The translations under genes were made by a program, and so were the position numbers. Below the pieces are notes generated by a model. It saw nothing but the letters and a program-made list of their open reading frames with translations, searched no databases and was not told the origin of the DNA. Shown here piece after piece: positions 49,010-59,027 of a DNA stretch of 64,000 nucleotides (positions within the stretch are counted from its first letter, which is position 1; every line of letters starts with the position of its first letter). The stretch spans positions 1 to 64,000 of the forward strand of contig NCSJ02000066.1 of the NCBI GenBank assembly GCA_002812745.2, given 5' to 3'. The DNA comes from Scytalidium lignicola. Taxonomy: Eukaryota > Ascomycota > Leotiomycetes.

Positions 49010-52000
49010 ATGGTGCAAAAGAAGCTTAATGATATGACAAACGGTGCAACCAAATACAGGGATCAGCAGAACAACATGTCTTTCCAGAGAAAGGATACTG
49101 TAGATATCAAAAGCTCGAATGCTGGTAAGGGTGATGGGAAAATGCAAAATGGTAATTGTCAAATGTCTATTTTTATCTCAATGGGATGGCTCCTAACTGG
49201 TTTAGGTAATGCAAACTCGTTCCGTACCGATAGTGCCATATCAGGAGGTAGAATTCAGGGAGAACGTGTACTACAGCCATGGGTGCCGGATACAACGGAT
49301 GGAATGGATGGTGCTCTGGAGTCAACACGCATGACCTCGAATGGTGGAGCGGTTTGGGACCAGTTCGCGGAGAATGAGCGTCGTTTTGGATTAACTACGG
49401 ATTATGATGAGAATATCTACACCACTGCAATTGATAAGAGTCATCCCTTGTATCGGCAGAGATTGGCGGAAGCTGAGAGAAAGGCGAGAGAGATCGAACG
49501 AAGTGCTACTACAAACGCTCATGTAGCAGAAGAGCGAGTTGCAGATAACGTTGGAGGGCCTGAGAGTGGCCTCGACGAAGAAGACAGGTGAGCTCTATCA
49601 AACCTATGTACCTATGTAGCCTGTCCTGTTTTCACTAACGTTTCGGATAGATACAGTGGTGTGCGCAGACAGGATTTCCCACCTCTCACGTCTTCGGCCA
49701 ACAAATATACACCTCCCGCAAAGCGTGCGCCTTCCAAACAGGCAACTGTGAGCGGTGCACCTGTCGATCCCGCCATCATTTCTTCTCAATTGGCCCGCCC
49801 TGATAAGCTTCCCGACGGCAGCAAACCCGCGGCCACTCCAAGCGCTAAGGTGTTGAAGCCTGAGACTACGGCTGCACCCACCGCTTCCAAGCCCAGCTTT
49901 GGGATTACTGCAACTGCATCGGAAACAAAAGCCACACCCACCAACTCTACTACGCCTGCTACCAACACGCCTGCATCTGCCAGTCGAACTGCATCTCCCC
50001 AAAAGAAGCCCGATGTTGCTCCGAATGCCACTGCTACAGTTGAGCGTGATGTTGCTTCGGCATTCAAAACTTTTGCATCCCAGCAAAGGAAAAACGTGGA
50101 TCAAATACGCATGACCAAAGCTAGAAATGACAAGGAGATCAAGTTGAATGATCTGAAGAAATTTGCCAATAGCTTCAAGCTCAACACTCCTGTTCCCACC
50201 GATCTAGTCTCTATCATCGCAAAAGATCCGGTAAAGCAAAAGGAAATACAAGAGAAGGCTAAGCGTAATGCGGAGGAAGCAGCAGCAAAACAACATCAAC
50301 AGCAGCAACATAAAGAGCAGCAGCAGGCAGTAGAGGCCACAAAACCTGCCACTCCGGCTACGGAACCTAGACAGGCCCCGCGGGCTGCTGCCGCAACTCA
50401 AGGAACATCACCTGCTGGGGTCCCAGGCCGACAAAATCAAACCCGTGGACAAGGTTTTGGCCATCAATCTCAGTATAGCTCCCAATCATTCAGAGATCGT
50501 CCAACTCAACCTTCTCCAGCCCAACAAAGCCGGCTTGGCGGTCTAACTGCTCGGTTGAAAAGCATTGAGCAGAATAAACATGCCTCGATTCCTGTAATGC
50601 CTATTCCTGTTCATGAAACAAGAATTCCTCCAACTGGACCCTCCCATCCTGGTGATGCTAGCTTCTCTCGTCGTTCGAGCGGAGTTGCAAGTGCTCAAGG
50701 AGCAAGGTTGAACCCTAACAGCACTGAGTTCCGGCCAAGTCCGTTTGCTGCCACATTCAATCCGAATGGCAACCCAAGTTCTACATCCAGTCCTCGTTCT
50801 GCTGTGAACACGGTTCAGAGCCATCCTACTCCTCCAGTGTCCGCGTCGTTGCTACGTCGGAAACCCATCCCTGAGGCAGAGAGACCGTCGCCTAAGACCA
50901 AGTTCAACGCATTCGAGCATATCAAGACGATCAAACCAGGCCCAGAAAAGAACTGGAAGGCAACTGGTGGTGTTAAGCCGGCTTTTGACACTCCTCCCAC
51001 ATGGAGGCAGCTTTCAGAGAACGAGAAGCCTGATTCTACCATGAATCTAACCTATACCAAACTTTTTGAGATGACTCCTTTCCCAACCCAGGCGATACCT
51101 ATTCCAGCTCCACATGTTGTTCCTCAACCCCATCAACATCAGCTACCGTTCCATTTACAACAAGGTGTACATAACTTGCCACCACGCCAATCTCCTCGTC
51201 AACCACCAATGAATCTTCATAGTAATCAACATGCTCATGGACCTTCTCCTCAGTTCGTGCCTGATGAACATCGCATGATGCCATCCCATTCCGCTCAGTC
51301 ATTTGCATCCCCACGCCTTCAGAATGCCACGATGGCATATCCTTCTCCTATGAACCAAGCTGCACAGCTTGCTTACAATCCTCAGATGATGCCATACCAT
51401 GGTGGTGCTCCACCAATGTCGCAGTATCGCTCACTTTCCCAGAGCCACCAATTCATGCCCCCTCAACCGCAATTCGGTCCAGCGATTATGATGAATGGTC
51501 CAAATAACGGCTTCATGGGCCCGCAGATGGGTCCTGGTCCTCAGATGATGTACCCGCCTACCCAGGGCCACTTCATACCACCTGGTAACGGTCATCCCCC
51601 TGTTATGCCTGGTGTTAATGGATACCCAAGTCCTGGACGCGGTGCTCCAATGATGATTAGTCAAGGCTCTCAACAAGGTCATCAACAACCTATGTACGGC
51701 ATCAATGGTATGAGTCCTGGCCAGCAGTACGGGACTCCGATATATGCTCAGCCTCAGCCTGGTCAACGTGAGTACCCTCTCTCCTTTCTACAAAACTGGT
51801 GGTAACGTAAACTGACAACCGGCAGTGCCCATGCGTGGATACCCTCCTCACCAACAATTTGGAACCAGTCCACAGCAAATGCATCAGTATGGTGCACCAC
51901 ACAGAAACAATAACCACCCAAATGGCAACTACAATAACAAAAACTATCAGTCGCACGGTCCTCACCAAAACGGACCGCCGAGCAACCAAGTCCCAGCTGG

Positions 52001-52043
52001 CCCTCAAACTCGAGGTCCGGAGGGCAATGAAGAGGCCAAATGA
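49010..52043 (+). CDS. PBP1: Ataxin-2/Pbp1 homologue, LsmAD domain
   Basis: Four exons: 49010-49151, 49206-49587, 49651-51767 and 51826-52043, giving 952 residues from the first in-frame Met. Pbp1/ataxin-2 binds poly(A)-binding protein, joins stress granules and tunes mRNA stability and TORC1. The LsmAD domain is clear (WDQFAENERRFGLTTDYDEN, HPLYRQRLAEAERKAREIE). YSGVRRQDFPPLTSSANKYT follows, as in other fungi, then a long disordered Gln/Pro/Ser region with HQQQQHKEQQQ and a Met-rich C-terminal part. The N-terminal Lsm domain that should precede LsmAD is reduced to its last third (MVQKKLND and MSFQRKDTVDI), and a TAG lies two codons before the first Met. An upstream exon could exist, with that TAG as an acceptor, but I found none encoding the missing part. 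Intron 1 is 54 bases and stop-free. Confidence 0.85.
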
Positions 52044-54297
52044 TTGGCCTAGCCTTTTTTATTATATATTTGCTCCACATTGTCTGGGGTGGGCCAATGT
52101 GGGATCAGGCATACAGGAAGACCCTCCGCAGATGTCGCCACCTACTTTTCACCTGGGCTCCTACTTCATGTTTAACCTGATTGAGACGGCGTGAGCTCTT
52201 GGATTTTGCTTGAATCACTACCAATGGGACCGCCAACAAAGCGAGCATGTGATGGTGATATATTGTCACATTCTATAAAAAACATTTATTGGTGGGTCTT
52301 CAGTTTTGCTTACAATGGCACACATCCTGTTTATGGGGAGATATCTGATGCCGATGATCAGAGAAGGCCTACGATGTCTACACGAACTGCTTCATTCGAC
52401 AAGATTGGACATTTCGCCAATCCGAAGTGTAACCAGCCTGGGAGGATAGGGAGGGACCATATCCACTGCCGAATTCTCTATCTGGAGATTCAGCATGGAC
52501 AATGGCGAAGCTGAACATATTTGGTAGAAGATATCGTAGGGAAGAGATGGATGGATGGATAAATGGGTGGATGGGCGGTTTTGCTTGGGAGATTAGGTGG
52601 TTGTGGTGGAAGGGGGGTGATGCGGATTTTCATGCTTCGGTATGCTTTTGTACTTATAGCTTTAGGTCTATCAATACCCTTCCACCCGTCCAAGTGCTCT
52701 TTTATCCTCGCAGTCCTGGATATGGAAAAGATAAGATCTTCCTCATCAAACTAGCGATCCTGCGAGGAGGGAAATGCGGAGTGCGTAATTTGACTGCCAT
52801 GGGGACACGAAGAGTAGGGATCATGACTTGAAATGGAAGGACTATATTTATCGACGCAGAGAATAAATGATTCTGGCTGTGGAATGAAGGAGAAGAGGTG
52901 TCGTAGCAGTCTAAAATCTTCGGCTTACACACATTGTAAGCACCTAATTAAAGGCCACCAAAGTTATGGAGCTTGACACCCTCGAATGGCGTGTTTATAA
53001 GTTCCGAAAGGTACGGGTACAGTAAGCTATGCAAACTAATTAAAGACGACATGCGTAAATTATGAAAAAAAAATTTGTTACTGTAGAACTGCGAAAGATC
53101 GAGATCCGGTTTTTTTTTTTTTTTAACGTGCAACAAGAATTGGATAGGATAGAAGGGGAGTGTGTTGCGTATTAAAAATAGCAACACACACAGCAACAGG
53201 GATGCGATTCCAGCGGAGCGGCACCCAAAAACTAGAGGTTCACATACAGTAGATTACGAGTTTTTACGTCTCTTTTGGGGTAGTACGAGATGAAGACGGG
53301 ATGATGATGATGGCGACACCCAGCAAAACAAGAAAAGCTTTTATTTTTTTAAATTTTTTTTGGTGCTACTTCAGCCTTATGCTAGATATGGGTTTCTTCA
53401 ACAAATTCATCAGATGAAAAGTACAGTTTGTGGTGGTTGTGTGGTAAGATCTATTCGACATTATTGATTCCTGGCGCGGCCGCAAAGACGGCAGAAGGGG
53501 CGGTCCCCTTAGTTCGTTAGGGATTGCTATTTCGAGGTGAAAGTGATGGTGCCGTGGGTGCCTATTGGCCGTGATCACCCCCTCCCATCATTTCAACCAC
53601 ATCAGGGACCGTCTGGCTGGCAGCTTGGGGAGGGGGCCTGATCATCCACAGCCGTCAGCCGCAAGCCAGCGAGTCCAATTATGGATTTCAACTTCTCTCC
53701 CTTCGCTGTTCTCTTGTCCTGTTTGGATATTCTTGGAACTTTGCGTGTCTCTGCTACTGACACCTATTCATCCAAATCTCACTGCTTGCGATCAAACTAA
53801 TACGTCAGCTATGATGTGGGCCCTGGATGTGGCTTTGGTGTAAGGCATACTCACTCGGTCTCAGTCCCGAATAGTAACAGCAGCAGCAGCCTTACGCGCT
53901 GACCAGTAGACGGCGTCGGGGGAATCAGCAAAAAGTCACTCGTTTTATTGAGCAACAAGACTGGATCATAATCGACACGAATTGCGGAGACTTCAACTGA
54001 CGTGAGCGAGACTCTCTATCAAATACGCGCGCGAAAGGTACTCGATTGGCGATTCAAGCTCTGTTTTTGATTGCGCCAGTTCGGAGAGGTCGCTGGAGAA
54101 CTGCACCCACTTCTAGACGGCCTACGTTGGTATTTGGAACCACTTTCCTGCCTTCCGTTTCTAGGCCCAGGGACTTCCTTACAACCTTCGCTTTTGGCTG
54201 ATCTGCAGCTCGCACGGAGGAGCTGCAGGAATGTAGAACGATCGCTTCACCTAATCGTCATTCACATCCACGAATTCAGGCGAGATTACACTTGGTT
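52044..54297. other. Intergenic region, about 2.25 kb
   Basis: Pbp1 3' flank and promoter/leader of the DUF3433 gene. It contains a GGAT repeat (about 52547-52560) and poly-T tracts (about 53110-53124 and 53340-53361). No gene is seen. Confidence 0.45.
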
Positions 54298-57072
54298 ATG
54301 GCCTCTCATGGGTCTGGAGATGGGCTCCCATGGGATGCGCACCTGCCGAGCCCAAAGGACGAGCACCTTTTAACACATCGAATGTCGAGTATATCAGATA
54401 TCAGTTCGATGTCGTCACCGCCGCTGCCTAGCTATCGAGATTCAATGGTATCGCTCCAATCTCCAGCAGAAGATTTGTCTTCATATTCGGATGGACGAAG
54501 GAGCGGCAATAATGATAGTCGCTCGCCGTCGGCGAAGGCAGCGGAAAGTACTGGAATGGTAGAGCCTGAAAATGGAAAGAAACAAGAGATTCCAACGTCC
54601 AAACATCCAAAAATACTTCGCCCGAGAATTGTGCCACTTGAAGATGCGCAACGTCGACAAAGCCGAATAGCAACGCTTCCAGATTCACTTAAGATTACAA
54701 CCCCAGTATCGCCTGCTTCTAGGGGATTCAATCCGTTTTCCAGATTCTCCGGTGGTTCCTATGAAGCTCTGTCCCCTTCTGCGGGCTCGTCACCCAAGAA
54801 TGCCTCTCAAAGGAAAACATGGGGTGCATACTCGACTAGAAGGAAAGCATCAATCCTGGCAAAACGATCAATACCAGAAGATGAGATAGACATGGGCCTG
54901 CTTAGTAGTGCTATGCCGTTCGCGACCCAGAAGACATCATATAGCCGCGTTGGAGAACATGATGAGGAAAATGAACCAGATGATATCGTTGGAGCGGGAT
55001 TCGATATTTCGTCATTCGAAGGCCCAGATCTCCTAAAGATACACAAACAAGAGGCCCAAGGAATTCTTACTGGGGGGTTAGGTCAAGGAATCCAACCAGA
55101 AGTATCAATAAGAAGTGCTGACTTGGTTGCCTCTTCACCTATATCTCCAGTTGCATTATCGCGAAAGGGGACATTCCGCAACCCTGGACTCTCAAGAGCT
55201 CCAACGCTGCGGGACTTGGGACAGCACGAGGCAAATAAACGCGGCGAAGTAATTGAAGTTATCATGGAAGAGGAGGGGCTGCCTGTAGATATAGGTTCGT
55301 TTGCGGGCGACAATGCAATTCCCATTGATATGGATCTAGAATCGCGGAAAACTTTTCAGACTGTGAAGTCCAATCCGACTTTTCAATCCTCGAAAGTGGA
55401 GGTCTTCTACCCCCAGGCCAATTGGAAGCCATTCACCATGCGCTGGCCTTACCTGAGTGCTCTTATTCTTATTTCCTTCACCCTAGCCGGTGCTCAGGAA
55501 TACCTATACCGGAAATCGATCCACACACCTCTCTACGAATTTCACAGAGCTGCGGATCTTAAGACCTGGGATTACTTTGTCTTCAGGTATCTACCAACCA
55601 TGGTTGCAGTATCCTTTGGCGTACTGTGGCAGGTTACGGATTTTGAAGTGAAGCGTCTAGAGGCATATTATCAACTATCGAAGGAAGGGGGTGCTTTAGC
55701 TGCTGAGTCCATCAACGTCGACTACATCACATACTTCACCTTACTGAGGCCCGTACTGGCCCTGCGATTCAGGCATTATGCCGTCGCTATTTCATCTATA
55801 GCAACATTAGTAGCAGTATCTGTTGTGCCGACACTACTGACTGCATCAGTCATTCTGACACCAGATCGAGCTACAAGACAAAATGATCCAGAGGGCCTCA
55901 AGCAGATATGGATTCAGGCGGCATTTTCCCGCACCCTTAGCGTCATCTTAATTGTAATAGCGATCTTGGGGTGCGTTCTAATGTGGCAGCTCCAACGACG
56001 ACGATCAGGCCTTGTAAATGATGTTAAAGGTATTGCTGGAATCGCGGCAATGGCTAATCGAAGCCATATTTTGATGGACTTTAAGGACATGGACACGGCC
56101 ACTCCAGAAGAGATCCATCAGAAACTGAAGAAACATCGATACGTTTTGCAGAACTCCTCGATCGCTCCAGACGACAAAGTGCCTTTAAGCAAACAAGAAC
56201 AAAACAGATATGACCAGCACAAGAGAGGCGACAACCCGCACCCGCTCATGCTTCGATTATCAGCTGGAATTCCGTACATTCTGGGAATGGCAGCCTTTTT
56301 GGTCTTGATCCCGTTTATTCTATTCACCAAGGCCAACGTGGTCACGGATAAGGCTCCGTGGCTTTTGACGGCGATCACAATTCTTATTAAACTAGCATGG
56401 AGTACTCTTGAAAACGATGTACGAATGATGGAACCATTCTACCGCCTCTCCCTTAGACACGCATCTCCCAAAGTGTTGACACTGGACTACACAGCCATGG
56501 CCTTTGGCTGGACGCCAATCCGAGCGTTTATCAACGGCCATGTCCTCGTTGGACTCGTCGGATTAGGCTCTGTGCTCGCCGAAATCCTCACTGTTTGTGC
56601 AGCCACTTTCGGTGGCGTTGCTGGAATTGACTTTGCCCATCCAAACGCTGGTCCATCTGACAAGAATCGCAGTGCCATTGACGCCGGAGAAGAGACATTC
56701 CTCTCCTTTTGGGTGTCATTCTCCCTATCCATCTTCATTCTCGCCTACTTATGCATCGTCGCATGTATAGTCTATTCCCGTCGCCGCCATCCCTTCTTAC
56801 CACGGCAGCCAAATACCATCGCTTCGATCCTTGCCTTTATTCATCAGTCCAAGATGCTTTATGACTTTGTGGGCACGGAGAAGATGAATAATGATGAGAT
56901 GGTTAAGAGGTTAGTTGGCATCCAGAAGACGTATGGTCTTGGTTGGTTCAAGGGCCGAGACGGGGAAATGCATTGCGGTATTGACGAGGAGGAGTTGGCT
57001 CGTGATTATTCTCACGGAAAGGATGCTAGACATGCTACCACGCCTTGGAGTTCTAATTGGGGAGAGTTATAA
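54298..57072 (+). CDS. DUF3433 multipass membrane protein
   Basis: A single exon for 924 residues from the ATG at 54298; a later start at 54382 (MSSISDISSMSS) is also possible. Residues about 1-375 are a disordered, Ser-rich cytosolic region. Two related membrane units follow, each DUF3433. The first has YLSALILISFTLAGAQEYLY and WQVTDFEVKRLEAYYQLSK; the second has IPYILGMAAFLVLIPFILF and STLENDVRMMEPFYRLS. The shared block (acidic stretch, then EAYYQLS or EPFYRLS) shows an internal duplication. About eight to nine membrane segments are visible. The family is restricted to fungi and has no known function; it is often found at the plasma membrane or cell periphery in predictions. The end, SNWGEL, is intact. 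Confidence 0.85.
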   Translation: MASHGSGDGLPWDAHLPSPKDEHLLTHRMSSISDISSMSSPPLPSYRDSMVSLQSPAEDLSSYSDGRRSGNNDSRSPSAKAAESTGMVEPENGKKQEIPTSKHPKILRPRIVPLEDAQRRQSRIATLPDSLKITTPVSPASRGFNPFSRFSGGSYEALSPSAGSSPKNASQRKTWGAYSTRRKASILAKRSIPEDEIDMGLLSSAMPFATQKTSYSRVGEHDEENEPDDIVGAGFDISSFEGPDLLKIHKQEAQGILTGGLGQGIQPEVSIRSADLVASSPISPVALSRKGTFRNPGLSRAPTLRDLGQHEANKRGEVIEVIMEEEGLPVDIGSFAGDNAIPIDMDLESRKTFQTVKSNPTFQSSKVEVFYPQANWKPFTMRWPYLSALILISFTLAGAQEYLYRKSIHTPLYEFHRAADLKTWDYFVFRYLPTMVAVSFGVLWQVTDFEVKRLEAYYQLSKEGGALAAESINVDYITYFTLLRPVLALRFRHYAVAISSIATLVAVSVVPTLLTASVILTPDRATRQNDPEGLKQIWIQAAFSRTLSVILIVIAILGCVLMWQLQRRRSGLVNDVKGIAGIAAMANRSHILMDFKDMDTATPEEIHQKLKKHRYVLQNSSIAPDDKVPLSKQEQNRYDQHKRGDNPHPLMLRLSAGIPYILGMAAFLVLIPFILFTKANVVTDKAPWLLTAITILIKLAWSTLENDVRMMEPFYRLSLRHASPKVLTLDYTAMAFGWTPIRAFINGHVLVGLVGLGSVLAEILTVCAATFGGVAGIDFAHPNAGPSDKNRSAIDAGEETFLSFWVSFSLSIFILAYLCIVACIVYSRRRHPFLPRQPNTIASILAFIHQSKMLYDFVGTEKMNNDEMVKRLVGIQKTYGLGWFKGRDGEMHCGIDEEELARDYSHGKDARHATTPWSSNWGEL

Positions 57073-57392
57073 TAATATCTCTCCCTTTTGCTTTTGCTTT
57101 TGCTTTTGTTTTTGTTTTTACTGTGACGTTAGCATACGGGATATGGTGTTATAGATATATAAATTCGGGGCTACTATCTACGGTTTACATGGATAGTCAA
57201 AGGTTTTGATATACCTACGTAGAAAGTTCTTAAATGATGTGAATATTTTTATTACAATATATATGAAATTATTGTACAGTATACAGAATAGAACGTGTTC
57301 AGTACAGTATAGCGTGCATGGGGCTTAACGTAAAGGGACTGACTAGAAAAAAANCCAGGTCCCCAAAATACAATTCTCATTTTTCCAAAAAT
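57073..57392. other. Convergent 3' region
   Basis: Between the DUF3433 gene and the thioesterase gene. It contains CTTTTG repeats (about 57086-57118), GTACAG words at about 57276 and 57301 and one n (57354). Confidence 0.45.
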
Positions 57393-59027
57393 TTACTCCA
57401 TAACACTCTCCTTCGACCGGTCCGCACCAACCCCAACAACCGCATTCTGATGTTCCAGAGTCGCAACATGGTGCGCCCTCCGTCTCGCATCAAGATACAC
57501 CATGAACTGGGAATACGTCTCGGGAACAATCTTCAAATCCCCATCAACCTCAAACGTATAATTAAACATCCCCGTCGGCTTCGTCTCCCCGTGCTCGATG
57601 TTCCGGATCTTGGAATCCACCCGCACTTGGATCCTCGTACGACCCGCCGGACTGGCCTTGACGTCGTCCTGGCCTTCGATCAAGGGCGAATCTGTGTAGG
57701 CTACCGTTGCTGTCAGGTACAGGACGCTGCCGACGGGGACGGGGTTTTCGAAGGTCGAGGGGTCCAGGGCGATGAATGTTGGGCGGGAGTGCGAGATTGA
57801 GCTCGCGCAGGTGAAGGCTAGCTCGAAGGTGGTTTTTAATAGGAAGCCGCCGAAAATCATGAAGTTGTGACGGTTGCGGTATTGTGGCTGCATCAGTTGC
57901 ACGGATTGGATGGAGGTGGATTTCATGTAGAGGGCGTTGTGGGGTTTGCGGGCTGGGGTGTTGGGGTCTGGTTGAGTTTTTGTGTTAGTGATGGTTAGTT
58001 GAGGGTTTAGATTTAGGATTTAGTTAGGGAGAAGTAGGGACTGACCGTGGTAGTCTAGTTGACGGAGCCAGAGAGCATGGATCAAGTCTGATTCCTCGTC
58101 ATTTGGAGTCTGCTTTAACAAGGCTCTCTTCGCCAGGCTCTTTTTCATGTTGTAATTCTCCTGGCCCTGGTTGAACAACCTCTTTTCCTCTTCGGTCTCG
58201 GCCGTGAGAGGAGCGATGGCTACTGGCTTCTTCGTGGCTGGATCGAGGGAGACCTTCATGGTATTAGTTCCATGCTTCTTTCGTGAAAATATACAAAATA
58301 TAAAATATATATAATTACCATGGTAAAGGCACAAGTCACGAGGACATCCTCCTCCTTGACTTCCTCACCTTCCTTCGGTGCTGTCGCTACCTGTAAGGAA
58401 ACTTCCATACTGCTCCTCCCCGTGGCAAACGTGACCTGTCCACTAAGTTCCAAATCACAGATGGTGCTGAGTGGACGTTTGATTGTGATCCGATCGACGG
58501 CTGCGGTAACAGTCATGACGGACTCTCCGGTGTGCTTATACGAAACAACACCAGCGAGAGCATCTAAGTCCATGAAGAGGGTACCCAATCGGATATGTCC
58601 TGAGGAATTGATGTAAGAATCCAAAAGATATGGTTCTCTTGCCAGAGGGAGGATCTAGGATAATGTTAGTTAATTAAACTGGAAGAATGTGTAGAGTTTT
58701 TTTTTTTTAGATTTTAGATTTTAATTCTTATGTTTTTTTTGTTTGACTTACAACACGGTGATAGCTATCTTTCATGGATTTCGGAGACAGGTCTCGAGCC
58801 ACCTTCTCAGTCGATATGGGCTTCTCATCTTTACCTTCTTCCCGCTCCCTTAAGGCCTGGATATACGGTTTCCGTACCCTCATTGCGGTCAACTCCCTGT
58901 ATACTCCATCGGTTCGGAAGGCTGGATGAGAGGAAAAGGCTCTTCTTAGCTGCGATGTCCTTGGAGGCTGTGAAAGCATGCGAAGGCATGATGGTAACCT
59001 CGATGACTTTATTAGTAGTCTTTCCAT
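57393..59027 (-). CDS. Mitochondrial acyl-CoA thioesterase, ACOT9-like
   Basis: Four exons on the minus strand: 59027-58752, 58654-58319, 58253-58046 and 57967-57393, giving 464 residues. It hydrolyses acyl-CoA to free acid and CoA. The N-terminus is an Arg/Ser-rich mitochondrial presequence (LRRAFSSHPAF, residues about 28-38). Two HotDog domains follow: the first has SSGHIRLGTLFMDLDALAGVVSYKH, the second has QYRNRHNFMIFGGFLLKTTFELAFTC, as in the ACOT9/ACOT10 family of double-HotDog enzymes. Length fits (about 440-470). Intron 2 ends at ATGAAG, which joins CAFTM to VSLDPATKK in frame. The DHA1, Pbp1 and DUF3433 neighbours do not suggest a shared pathway. The chain-length preference is not readable from the sequence. 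Confidence 0.9.

Noticed and set aside
49152..49205. Treating this 54-base stop-free stretch as coding in the Pbp1 homologue
   Set aside because: It has a GTAATT donor, a CTAAC branch site and a TTTAG acceptor, and removing it joins KMQNG to NANSFRTD as in relatives.
54000..54070. Possible tRNA B-box near CGATTCAAGCT
   Set aside because: No matching A-box and no cloverleaf could be drawn; no tRNA was found elsewhere either.
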